Shown one piece after another: positions 13,602-20,722 of a stretch of DNA of 23,171 bases. Each line of letters starts with the position of its first letter. Position 1 is the stretch's first letter. A program made the translations under genes and the position numbers. The DNA is taken from NCBI GenBank assembly GCA_913042885.1, contig CAJWLW010000043.1:1-23171 (forward strand), in the 5' to 3' direction. The DNA is from an uncultured Lentisphaeria bacterium (lineage in GTDB: Bacteria; Verrucomicrobiota; Lentisphaeria; JABSQK01; CAJWLW01). The notes below the pieces were generated by a model. That model was not told the DNA's origin and searched no databases. It saw only the letters and a list, made by a program, of their open reading frames with translations.

Positions 13602-15050
13602 TTAAACGCTCGGCGGCCCGACATTAAAGACAATCGTCTTCAAATCGCTCATGAAATCCAAAGTATGCCGGCCGCCAATACGGCCGACACCGCTGCTATT
13701 CGAACCCATGCCGCCGAAAGGCAGGTGATGCTCCCAGAAATGCGGCCAGTCGTTGACGACTGTGATGCCCGAATTCAGCTGTTCGGCCCATTCCCAGGCG
13801 CGGGTGACGTCCTTGGTAAAGACCGACGACGAGAGGCCGAGATCACACGCGTCGATATAGGCCCACGCTTCTTCGTCATTCTTGAAGCCGACGATCGGTG
13901 CGATCGGCCCAAAGGTCTCTTCCTTGTTCACCAGTGAATCGATCGAAAAATCGGTCAGCACAGTGGGTTCGTAGAAAAACCCGGGCCGATCCGGGCGGTC
14001 ACCGCCAGTCACCACCGTTGCGCCCTTCGCAAGGGCGTCCTCGAGATGCGCCGTCATCTTGTCGACAACGCCCATGTTGTTTTGCGGCCCCATGTTGACG
14101 GACTCCTCTCGCGGATCGCCGAGGATCCAGTTCCCGGCCTGTTCGACCATCGCCTCGACCAGCGCGTCCTTGATGCTGTCGTGCACAAAAATGCGCTCGG
14201 CACAGGAGCACACCTGTCCGGCCGCATAGTAGCACGCCGCAGCTATGCACGGTGCGATTTCCTGTGGATCGGCATCCTCCAGAACCACGATCGGGCCGTT
14301 GCCGCCAAGCTCAAACAGTCGCGGCTTCAATCCACAGCGCGCAGTGATTATGCGCGCCGTCTGCGGACTGCCCGTCATGCCGACAGCGTGGGTGCCCGGA
14401 TTCACGACCAGCTCGTCGCCCACTTCGGCGCCCGGACCGGTAATCAGATTGATCACCCCCGGAGGCAGCTCAGTAGCCGCAATGCATTTCATCAACTCGA
14501 CAGCAGTCGCTGCTGCTGTCGGCGCGGGCGACCAGCACACGGCGTTGCCCATGACAATCGCGAATGGCAGATACTCACCGGGAATCGCAGCCGGGAAATT
14601 CCAGGGTGTCAGGCAGGTAACAACGCCGCGCGGCTGGTGGAAGGTCAGAACTCGTTTTGTCGCATCCGCACAGGGTTTCGTGTGTGCCTCGAAGTATTTC
14701 GCCTGTTCCGCAGCCACCACCCACGGCGTGTCCGACTCACCGGCCTCGTCGTTGGCTTCGCCGTGGAATGGCTTGCCGAGCTCTGTGCAGAGAATGTCAC
14801 GGAGGTCTTCCCTGTGCTGGCCGATTACCTCCGCGACGGCTGTCGCCGCAGCGCACCGGTCCCACAGCGACACCTTGCGCCAGGACTTGGCCGCCTCGTT
14901 GGCAGCCGCAATAGCCCGTTGCGCGTCTTCGCGCCCGCCCTTTGCTATCTTCCCGAATGGCTCGCCGAGGGCTGGGTTGATGGCATCGTAGGTTTCACCG
15001 GAGGCAGCGTCGCACCACTCGCCGTTTATGTACATTTGATAGTTGTTCAT
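13602..15050 (-). CDS. NAD(P)-dependent aldehyde dehydrogenase, AldA-like (possible lactaldehyde dehydrogenase)
   Basis: A 482-residue ALDH-superfamily enzyme oxidising an aldehyde to its acid. The oxyanion-hole N151 lies in TPWNFP, the general base E247 in FELGGNGP, and the nucleophile C281 in GQVCSCAERIFV. The sequence around C281 closely recalls E. coli lactaldehyde/glycolaldehyde dehydrogenase AldA (GQVC-x-CAER), which suits a cluster releasing lactaldehyde. PFGGMGSNSSGVGRIGG near the C-terminus is also typical. An oddity is that the usual cofactor-ribose-binding Lys of the K-P-(S/A) motif is serine here (S174 in CWSPAPT). The ATG follows AGGA at 6 bases. The substrate is inferred; succinate-semialdehyde-type activity is an alternative. 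Confidence 0.88.
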   Translation of the reverse strand: MNNYQMYINGEWCDAASGETYDAINPALGEPFGKIAKGGREDAQRAIAAANEAAKSWRKVSLWDRCAAATAVAEVIGQHREDLRDILCTELGKPFHGEANDEAGESDTPWVVAAEQAKYFEAHTKPCADATKRVLTFHQPRGVVTCLTPWNFPAAIPGEYLPFAIVMGNAVCWSPAPTAAATAVELMKCIAATELPPGVINLITGPGAEVGDELVVNPGTHAVGMTGSPQTARIITARCGLKPRLFELGGNGPIVVLEDADPQEIAPCIAAACYYAAGQVCSCAERIFVHDSIKDALVEAMVEQAGNWILGDPREESVNMGPQNNMGVVDKMTAHLEDALAKGATVVTGGDRPDRPGFFYEPTVLTDFSIDSLVNKEETFGPIAPIVGFKNDEEAWAYIDACDLGLSSSVFTKDVTRAWEWAEQLNSGITVVNDWPHFWEHHLPFGGMGSNSSGVGRIGGRHTLDFMSDLKTIVFNVGPPSV

Positions 15051-15403
15051 TCCGCGTCCTGTAGAAAGTGGTTAATCACAATTTTGCAAGGCATAAGTTC
15101 CCCCAAGGTTGGGAGCTATTCAAGTCAATCAGTCACTCGCGTGGACAACACCCGGCCATTCGCGCCGGACGCAGTGAAGTACATAACTTCGCTGCTGCGC
15201 GTGTAGTGAATCAGGTGACAAATTGTTCCGGTGCCAGTAGTGGAACCACCCACGAAAGCGCCTACATGAATGTGCCTATCGTCGTTGCGTGTCTGTTGAT
15301 TCAGCCGCAACTGATGTCAGTGAGTCTGCCGCTATTCCCGATGAGGACGCAAATCCATTGCGCCGTGCATTCCCCATGTTGTCCATGTGCAAGCAACGTG
15401 GAT
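15051..15403. other. Intergenic region between aldolase and aldehyde dehydrogenase genes
   Basis: A 353-bp spacer, the longest inside the catabolic block. I see no convincing gene: the short frames in it have no family features. It holds a strong hairpin at 15171-15195, listed separately, and is the natural place for a separate promoter for the aldehyde dehydrogenase and following genes. No clear -35/-10 pair or T-run terminator was found. Confidence 0.5.
15171..15195. promoter_or_regulatory. 10-bp inverted repeat, candidate operator or hairpin upstream of aldehyde dehydrogenase
   Basis: GCAGTGAAGT at 15171-15180 faces ACTTCGCTGC at 15186-15195 across a 5-nt centre, with one mismatch that is a G-U wobble in RNA. 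The repeat lies about 120 bp upstream of the aldehyde dehydrogenase start. No T-run follows on either strand, so an operator or stabilising hairpin is more likely than a terminator. Confidence 0.45.
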
Positions 15404-16186
15404 CTAACCGGTCGCCGCCTCACGCGCCCGATGCAGGTCTTCCACAGCCTTGGCGGCGCCGGCTCTGATGAAATCAAGTTCGTTGTTGCACTCGAAGTAT
15501 TGGACCCCCTTATCAATCCAGTACCTGGCGCCGTCGTAATCCGCCGCCACAATCCCCCGGATGATATTACGACGCGCAGCAATGTCGAGGATACCGTTGA
15601 CGGTTTCAAGGAAGCCAGGGTCCTGGTACTGTCCGGGGATGCCATAGGACAAACTCAGGTCGCTGGAACCGATGAAACAGATATCGATCCCGTCAACGGC
15701 CATCACGGCCTCGGCGTTCTCGGCGCCGGGCCGGGTTTCGAAATGGGCGATCGAGAACGTCTCGGCGTTCATTTCGTCGTACCAATCCGTTTTATCGACC
15801 GTCGCATAGTACGAGTTTCCGTAGCCGGTCGCACTGGCCCGCGAGCCGACCGGCGGAAACTTGATGTAATCGATCAACGTACGCATGTCATCCGCGGTTT
15901 CCGTACGCGGCAACTGGATCCCCATGACTCCCATCTCCAGCAGACGCGCTGTATCCGCCCGCGACAACTCCCCCAGCTTGCTGACAACCGTCAGCCCATG
16001 GTCGCGCGCGCACAGGACAAAATCGGCCAGGCGTGACGGATCAAACGAAGCATGTTCGTTCTCTAGAAAAATAAAATCGAATCCGGCATTCACGTACGCT
16101 TTCACGACCGACGGCCGCAGATGTTCGCACACGGTGGCACCGAACACAATGTCCCCGTCGTCCAGGCGTTGTTTCAAGGTCTTCAT
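15404..16186 (-). CDS. HpcH/HpaI family class II aldolase, probable 2-keto-3-deoxy sugar acid aldolase
   Basis: A 260-residue TIM-barrel protein. HpcH/HpaI enzymes are metal-dependent pyruvate aldolases, for example 2-keto-3-deoxy-L-rhamnonate aldolase, which gives pyruvate and L-lactaldehyde. Metal ligands E150 (HFETRPGAEN) and D176 (IGSSDLSLSYG) are present, and H45 (ENEHASFD) is the usual catalytic His region. The strand that normally carries the substrate-binding Arg (V-R-V/I-x) reads VVSKLGELSR here, so that Arg is displaced or replaced. This may mark a subfamily with another substrate. The ATG at 16186 follows GGGAG by 4 bases, which is better than the longer frame starting at 16222. 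The aldehyde dehydrogenase downstream would handle the aldehyde product. Confidence 0.85.
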   Translation of the reverse strand: MKTLKQRLDDGDIVFGATVCEHLRPSVVKAYVNAGFDFIFLENEHASFDPSRLADFVLCARDHGLTVVSKLGELSRADTARLLEMGVMGIQLPRTETADDMRTLIDYIKFPPVGSRASATGYGNSYYATVDKTDWYDEMNAETFSIAHFETRPGAENAEAVMAVDGIDICFIGSSDLSLSYGIPGQYQDPGFLETVNGILDIAARRNIIRGIVAADYDGARYWIDKGVQYFECNNELDFIRAGAAKAVEDLHRAREAATG

Positions 16187-16202
16187 TGAGCTCCCAATTA
16201 TC

Positions 16203-16230
16203 GTTCGAGGTTCATCTCTCATCTTCCATT
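16203..16230. repeat. Heptad tandem repeat upstream of aldolase (4 units)
   Basis: Four 7-bp units in register from 16203, of which the first three are GTTCGAG, GTTCATC and TCTCATC. They occupy the 92-bp spacer between the PfkB kinase stop and the aldolase start. On the coding (minus) strand the units read ATGAAC-like. The period matches the arrays at 11354, 19482 and 22561. Confidence 0.6.
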
Positions 16231-16278
16231 TTAACCGGCGAGCAGCAAGCTATGCCGGTCCCGTATCCCCATCATGCA

Positions 16279-17193
16279 TCACCGCCATCCGAGTATCCCT
16301 CGCCCGGACTGAACGATTGCTCCGGCGACCTCCTGTCCTGCATCTACCGCGGTCCTGAGAGAATCGCCCTGCGCCAGCGCGGCCAGGACGCCGCCATTGA
16401 ATCCGTCTCCGGCACCGACGGTGACGTCGGCAGACCCGGGTTTGTGCGCCGCTTGATGCCCAAACGGTTCGTCGAATCCCTGCCAGGCGGCGCCTTCTGC
16501 ACCGAGCTTCACAATAACGTCTCGCGGCCCGTGGTCCAGCACGAATCGGGTGATTGCCTCGGGATCGGTGCGATCGGACCAGGCGCCCAGCTCGTCCCCG
16601 GTGCCAATGACCAGGTCGCTCTGTCGCCATAGCGCATGCATGGCTGGTGGCTGGAGCGTTCTCAGCCAGCTTAGACCGCTGTCCAGCACGGTACGGGTGC
16701 CGTGCTCTCGCGCCGCAGTCAGCGCCAGCAGGATATTGTCATAGTCGTCCTGGGTGGCTTTCGTATGGGTCCCGATCAACAACCACGCGGCATCGTCGCA
16801 TTGACTTGCAGCCAGCCAGTCCACCGGTGGCCCGACATATTGCAGACAGCCCAATCGTTTGCCCTGGTCATCGACGGCGGTCACCGCACTCATCGTCGAG
16901 GCCGTCGGCTCTCCAAGCAATCGCACGCCTGCCTCATCGAGCCAACGACGAGTCAACTGCCCGCTCATATCGGTGCCCACGGGTGCACTCAGGAAAACAG
17001 TCCCGCCCAGTTTGCCGATCACGTATGCCGGGGCAGCCCCGTTACCACCAAGCCCGACGTCTATCGGCAGCTGCAGCTCCGTGATCAGTTCCGGCGTGTA
17101 TCCATCGATACCGTCCCCGGCACACCAATTTGCAGGTGCATTGCGTACGGTAATGTCGACGCTGACCGATCCGGCAATTGCGATGGTTGTCAT
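16279..17193 (-). CDS. PfkB-family carbohydrate kinase
   Basis: A 304-residue ribokinase-like kinase that should phosphorylate a sugar, sugar acid or nucleoside with ATP. The N-terminal strand AIAGSVSVDITV, the substrate-side GGNG (49-52, in VGLGGNGAAPAYVIGKLGG) and the C-terminal signature TVGAGDGFNGG (258-268) with catalytic D263 are all present. The first PfkB signature is intact, while the usual NxxE region is GTGDELGAWS (197-206). Family context (2-keto-3-deoxygluconate kinase is a PfkB protein) makes a keto-deoxy-acid or sugar kinase possible, but a non-phosphorylative pathway does not need one, so the substrate is unknown. The ATG is preceded by AAGGCGAG. It lies between the exported propeller gene and the aldolase, same strand. 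Confidence 0.87.
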   Translation of the reverse strand: MTTIAIAGSVSVDITVRNAPANWCAGDGIDGYTPELITELQLPIDVGLGGNGAAPAYVIGKLGGTVFLSAPVGTDMSGQLTRRWLDEAGVRLLGEPTASTMSAVTAVDDQGKRLGCLQYVGPPVDWLAASQCDDAAWLLIGTHTKATQDDYDNILLALTAAREHGTRTVLDSGLSWLRTLQPPAMHALWRQSDLVIGTGDELGAWSDRTDPEAITRFVLDHGPRDVIVKLGAEGAAWQGFDEPFGHQAAHKPGSADVTVGAGDGFNGGVLAALAQGDSLRTAVDAGQEVAGAIVQSGRGILGWR

Positions 17194-17252
17194 TGAGTCT
17201 CGCCTTTTGAATGTGACAGACCACTTTCAACTCGGCCGATAATCCTCAGAAA

Positions 17253-17272
17253 CGTGCAGGATCCCCAGCACG
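17253..17272 (-). terminator. Possible weak hairpin terminator after beta-propeller gene
   Basis: CGTGC (17253-17257) pairs with GCACG (17268-17272). Inside, an A-A mismatch and two G-C pairs close on an ATCC loop. On the minus strand it falls 11 bases after the propeller stop and is followed by only three T residues. It could attenuate transcription into the PfkB gene. The hairpin is visible; the function is a guess. Confidence 0.3.
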
Positions 17273-17282
17273 CCTGGATACA

Positions 17283-18500
17283 TCAATCGGCACCCAAGTC
17301 CGCCATGTAGACACGGGTATTCGCCCCGTCCATGTTGTCCATCAGAAAATAGACAAATCGCCCGGTGCGGCTCAGCCTGGCACCGGACTGGGTGTAATGG
17401 TTCGAGTTCGGTGCCGGCGGGATAACCACTTTCCTTGAAGCCCACGGATCGGCAGCGGTGGTATCGATCTTGAAAATCCCTCGTGGATTCGAGAGCAGCA
17501 GCCACTTACCGGCGAGGCTGGGAGTCAACCCGTCGCCGAGATGGTCCAGGGTGTCATTGATCGGATCCCATGCAGCCACACCGCTGCTGCGCCCCTGGTA
17601 CCGGATGTTGTAGGTGTGCATGTAAATTTTGTCTTCGCACATTGTGACCATGCACGGGTTCTGGATATTTTTCTCCTCGTACATCGACACCGGCAAAGGC
17701 TTTGTCTTCGCGGTGCCGTCGTCGTTAAAACTGCCGTCCCAATAGTAGATCGTCGCCCTGGCGCAGTCGTGACTGCCGAAGATCCAGGTCATCGTACCGT
17801 TTCGGGTCTGGGGGCCGCGATTGTAGAGCCATGAGTTTGCCGGGTCGGCACCTTCGTTGCATGTGCTCGCATGTATCAGTTTGAATTTTTCTTCGGCAAG
17901 ATCCAGATAATACACGTTGCCGTGAAGGATGTTGCCCTCACCGCGCCTGTATCCGATCACACCGAACCCGCCGGTGTCGTCATTGCCAACCGACATCTGC
18001 CCGAGCGACATACCATCAGGCAGGTCATATATCTTGGTGTTTTCCGGGTTGGCTATCTCACGCAGGATCAACTGGTCGATTGGCCCGCTCTCCCTGGCAT
18101 ACGCCACGTACTTGTCGTTGACCGCAACCTGCCCGGACTTGTAGTGCAGGTGTCCCCAGACAATCTGGATCCCGGTCTTCGCGTCGTCACCGATCAGTTT
18201 CAACTCCTGCGTCTTCGTGTCGTACAAGTAGATTCGGCTGGCACCGTTTTTGGCGGCAGTAATTGCCGCGTAGCGCCCGTAAATCGACAGATGCAGCGGC
18301 CGGAATCCGTCGTCGGTCACCCCCATCACCAATACCGGCTTCTCGAGCAACGGGTAGACCTCGACTTGCCCAACCTGCTCCTGCGCCGCGGCATCGGCAG
18401 ACATCTCCGCAGCTCGCGTCGCGGACGCCCCAAGGAAGACGGTCGTCGGCACGAGCATTGCCGTGGCAAGGGACATTACGCACAAATACAGTTTCTTCAT
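17283..18500 (-). CDS. Exported TolB-like beta-propeller protein, function unknown
   Basis: A 405-residue protein with a Sec signal peptide (KK at 2-3, hydrophobic core about 4-25, cleavage probably after TRA at 30). The mature part has repeated blade-like units ending in Y-x-Y/W plus D and turn residues: HLSIYGRYAAITA...IYLYDTKTQ (70-98), VAVNDKYVAYARE (125-137), GNVYYLDLAEEKFKLI (194-209), GVAAWDPINDTL (307-318), ARLSRTGRFVYFL (374-386). This is a TolB/WD-like propeller, probably periplasmic or surface-exposed. Four Cys (214, 246, 283, 288) could form disulfides. I do not recognise a family. A glycan-binding or lyase role, by analogy with propeller-type oligogalacturonate lyases, is conceivable but unproven. 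The ATG follows GGAGAAG at good spacing, 24 bp after the dehydrogenase gene. Confidence 0.7.
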   Translation of the reverse strand: MKKLYLCVMSLATAMLVPTTVFLGASATRAAEMSADAAAQEQVGQVEVYPLLEKPVLVMGVTDDGFRPLHLSIYGRYAAITAAKNGASRIYLYDTKTQELKLIGDDAKTGIQIVWGHLHYKSGQVAVNDKYVAYARESGPIDQLILREIANPENTKIYDLPDGMSLGQMSVGNDDTGGFGVIGYRRGEGNILHGNVYYLDLAEEKFKLIHASTCNEGADPANSWLYNRGPQTRNGTMTWIFGSHDCARATIYYWDGSFNDDGTAKTKPLPVSMYEEKNIQNPCMVTMCEDKIYMHTYNIRYQGRSSGVAAWDPINDTLDHLGDGLTPSLAGKWLLLSNPRGIFKIDTTAADPWASRKVVIPPAPNSNHYTQSGARLSRTGRFVYFLMDNMDGANTRVYMADLGAD

Positions 18501-18524
18501 TCCAATCTTCTCCAGGCCGTTTGG

Positions 18525-19472
18525 TCAGGTTTTGTCGGCGCGCTCAGCTGCCAATACGTCCATCACTGCCAGCAACTCACTGTCGCGTTGGGCTACCAGT
18601 TGCTCGTAGGTCATCCCGGCGATCTCGGCGTCCATACCGGCAATGAGCTTGGCCTTGACCTCGGGTGTGAGGCTGGGCGTACCGAGATCTGCCCACCAGT
18701 TTTCTATTTCCGGGCCAAGATGCTCGAAGTGATGATGCATCCCGCCGGGTCCGCCGGCAAGGTGCATGGTCAGGTGCGGTCCGATCAGCGCCCAGCGCAG
18801 CCCCAGGGCGTGCACGACGGCCGCATCGACATCTTCGACCGTGGCAATGCCGGCGTCGACAGCATGCACCGCTTCGCGCCACAGCGCCAACTGCAGGCGG
18901 TTGACCAGATGTCCCGGGACTTCCTTGCGCACGTGTATCGCGTGCTTGCCGTGGGCCTTGTAGAACGCCAGCGTCCAGTCGACAATAGCCGGGTCCGTTT
19001 GACGGCCGCCAAGAACCTCGACGAGCGGGATGATGTGGGGCGGGTTGATCGGGTGCCCTACAATGTAACGCTCCGGCCCGACGCGACCGTCCTGCAGCTC
19101 ACTGATCAGCAACCCCGAGGTACTCGTTGCCACGACGGCGTCGGCCGGCAGCCCCGGTTCGAATGCCCGGTAGATATCCGTCTTTGCCTTCAGTGACTCC
19201 GGTCCGCTCTCCTGCACCAACTGCGCATCGCTCACCGCTGCCGCGGGATCAAGGACAAAACCCAGCCCCCCGGGATCCGCGCCCGCGACGGCGCGATCCG
19301 CGACGGCGGGCCACGCCTGGTCCACGAAAGCACGGACACGTGATTCCGCGTCCGGTGCAGGATCGCTGACAGTGACGGTCTTGCCACAAGCCAGGTAGTG
19401 CACCGCCCATCCGGAGCCAACTGTGCCGGCCCCAACGATGGCCACTCGCTCGACATTCTGCGGGTCAATCAT
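18525..19472 (-). CDS. 3-hydroxyacyl-CoA dehydrogenase-type NAD enzyme (L-gulonate 3-dehydrogenase/carnitine dehydrogenase-like)
   Basis: A 315-residue dehydrogenase with a Rossmann domain (1-185; GAGTVGSG at 14-21, D37 after strand 2) and a helical C-terminal domain. The catalytic pair is H140 and E152 in GHPINPPHIIPLVEVLGG, with N191 in the following helix (VNRLQLALWREAVHAVDAG). The length and the NPPH...PLVEV motif point to the CRYL1/L-gulonate 3-dehydrogenase and carnitine dehydrogenase group rather than beta-oxidation enzymes, which usually carry S/N-PP variants and act on CoA esters. In a sugar-acid cluster, oxidation of a 3-hydroxy sugar acid is a reasonable guess. The ATG at 19472 has a weak ribosome site and a heptad array directly upstream. 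It is co-directional with the propeller gene, 24 bp apart. Confidence 0.86.
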   Translation of the reverse strand: MIDPQNVERVAIVGAGTVGSGWAVHYLACGKTVTVSDPAPDAESRVRAFVDQAWPAVADRAVAGADPGGLGFVLDPAAAVSDAQLVQESGPESLKAKTDIYRAFEPGLPADAVVATSTSGLLISELQDGRVGPERYIVGHPINPPHIIPLVEVLGGRQTDPAIVDWTLAFYKAHGKHAIHVRKEVPGHLVNRLQLALWREAVHAVDAGIATVEDVDAAVVHALGLRWALIGPHLTMHLAGGPGGMHHHFEHLGPEIENWWADLGTPSLTPEVKAKLIAGMDAEIAGMTYEQLVAQRDSELLAVMDVLAAERADKT

Positions 19473-19481
19473 TGTTCGTAT

Positions 19482-19509
19482 ACTCGACGTTCGGTGTTCA
19501 ACATTCGAC
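19482..19509. repeat. Heptad tandem repeat upstream of the CRYL1-like gene (4 units)
   Basis: Four in-register 7-bp units start at 19482; the last two are GTTCAAC and ATTCGAC (19496-19509). The consensus is (A/G)TTC(A/G)AC. It is the cleanest array in the window, beginning 10 bp upstream of the dehydrogenase ATG, so it lies in the leader of that gene. On the coding strand it reads GTTGAAC/GTCGAAT. Confidence 0.65.
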
Positions 19510-19703
19510 AGTGGTCAATGCCGGCGACAGTGAGTTCGCATCATCCATGGGTCGCCAGCCGCCACCGGTCAATTCGATTTTCTTGTCTGTGCTCACAATT
19601 GGGACTTTAACTGGGCCTGTCTGAAAGTGCCACATGTACTACTCCGTTAAGCGAGAGAAGGCCGGGGAAGTTTTATTTGGCTTTGCACCGTTTGGAGACA
19701 CCC

Positions 19704-19729
19704 GTTCAACAAGCTCAGGTTGGGCGAGC
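19704..19729. repeat. REP-like element (GTTCAACAAGCTCAGG type)
   Basis: The stretch starts GTTCAACAAGCTCAGG and ends GGGCGAGC. It resembles, from memory, the widely dispersed intergenic repeat of the form TTCGACAAGCTCAGG...CGAGCGG seen in many bacterial genomes. It lies in the 295-bp gene-free spacer 19473-19767, downstream of the epimerase-like gene, and also falls in 7-bp steps. No other copy is in the window. Confidence 0.4.
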
Positions 19730-19767
19730 AATAAAGCCAACGTGGAACTGAAGAGCGGGAAGAGGGA

Positions 19768-20718
19768 TTACGCTTGGGCGTCTGCCCACGTCTGAAAATC
19801 GCTCGTGCGCCACGTATATCGGGGTCGATATCCCAGCATCTTCGTCGCCTTGTCATATGACCACAAGCTCGCATGCCCCTCGAGCGGCTTCTGTATGGGG
19901 ACATCCGGAAAGTGTTCGGCAATGAGCTCTCGGGATTCGATCTTCGAGCAGGTGTCGTCGCCGGTGATCAGATACACCTCGTGCCCGATGCAGTCTTTCT
20001 CGACAGCGAGACGGAAGGCCGTTGCGGCATCCCGGGCATCTGTGAAACACCACAAAATTTTTTCGGGCGGCGGCGGCCCGGGGACCGGCCAATCCCCGGC
20101 GTCCTCAATCGTCTTGCAATAGCGCTCGGACCACAGCTCCTCGACGGAAAATTTCTGCGCCCAACCCGAACTGACAGCCACTTCAGCTCCAGGCCGATCG
20201 ACGTACCAATTGTTGCTGATGCGCAAGCAAACCGTCTGCAGCCCGTAGCGGTCGGAATACCGCTTACAGGTTATTTCGCCGAGCAGCTTGCTGAGCCCGT
20301 ATTCGTCCTGCGGTTCGGCCGGATGCGCTTCGTCGAGCGGCAGGTACTGCGGCGTCAGTTTGTGCTTCTGAAAGGAGAATCCGGTCGCCGCACCGGAAGA
20401 GGCGAAAACAAACCTCGGCACTTCGGCTCGAACTGTCGCTTCGAGGGCGTTGACCGTTCCCATCACGTTGATGTTTATCAACTGCTCGGGAGTGGCGCGC
20501 CCCGGTCCCGGCACAGCAGCCAGATGAACGACCGCCTGCATTTCATGACAGGCCGCCGCGAGCCCGTCCAGATCCATAATTTCGCCCTGGACAAACGTCA
20601 CGCCCGCTACTCGCGGTGCCGTGCGACTGTAGCAGGTCACAGAATGCCCGGCGCCCAGCAATTCACGCAGGACGTAACCACCGATCGTACCGCTGCCGCC
20701 AGTTACCAGAATGTCCAT
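19768..20718 (-). CDS. NAD(P)-dependent epimerase/dehydratase-family protein (extended SDR)
   Basis: Extended SDR of 316 residues. The nucleotide-binding TGGSGTIGG is at 6-14, VVHLAAVPGPG (63-73) follows the fourth strand, and S107/S108 precede Y140-x3-K144 (EYGLSKLLGE). VCLRISNNWYV fits the substrate side of UDP-sugar epimerases and uronate dehydrogenases. R-x-A in ARVAG replaces the D/R cofactor pair, so NADP versus NAD is open. Candidates are a sugar-lactone or uronate dehydrogenase or a nucleotide-sugar epimerase; in this context a free-sugar dehydrogenase is attractive but unproven. The ATG at 20718 is chosen because MDILVTGG is the normal N-terminus; the longer frame to 20781 overlaps the previous gene. 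It starts 4 bp after the phosphoesterase stop. Confidence 0.84.
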   Translation of the reverse strand: MDILVTGGSGTIGGYVLRELLGAGHSVTCYSRTAPRVAGVTFVQGEIMDLDGLAAACHEMQAVVHLAAVPGPGRATPEQLININVMGTVNALEATVRAEVPRFVFASSGAATGFSFQKHKLTPQYLPLDEAHPAEPQDEYGLSKLLGEITCKRYSDRYGLQTVCLRISNNWYVDRPGAEVAVSSGWAQKFSVEELWSERYCKTIEDAGDWPVPGPPPPEKILWCFTDARDAATAFRLAVEKDCIGHEVYLITGDDTCSKIESRELIAEHFPDVPIQKPLEGHASLWSYDKATKMLGYRPRYTWRTSDFQTWADAQA

Positions 20719-20722
20719 ATTA

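Noticed and set aside
15068..16036. 322-codon plus-strand frame over the aldolase and its 3' spacer
   Set aside because: Most of it is antisense to the HpcH/HpaI aldolase; the spacer part shows no conserved protein pattern.
17871..19196. 441-codon plus-strand frame, longer than either gene opposite it
   Set aside because: It runs across the propeller and dehydrogenase genes and their intergenic gap. Length alone is misleading in GC-rich DNA, and no motif is visible.
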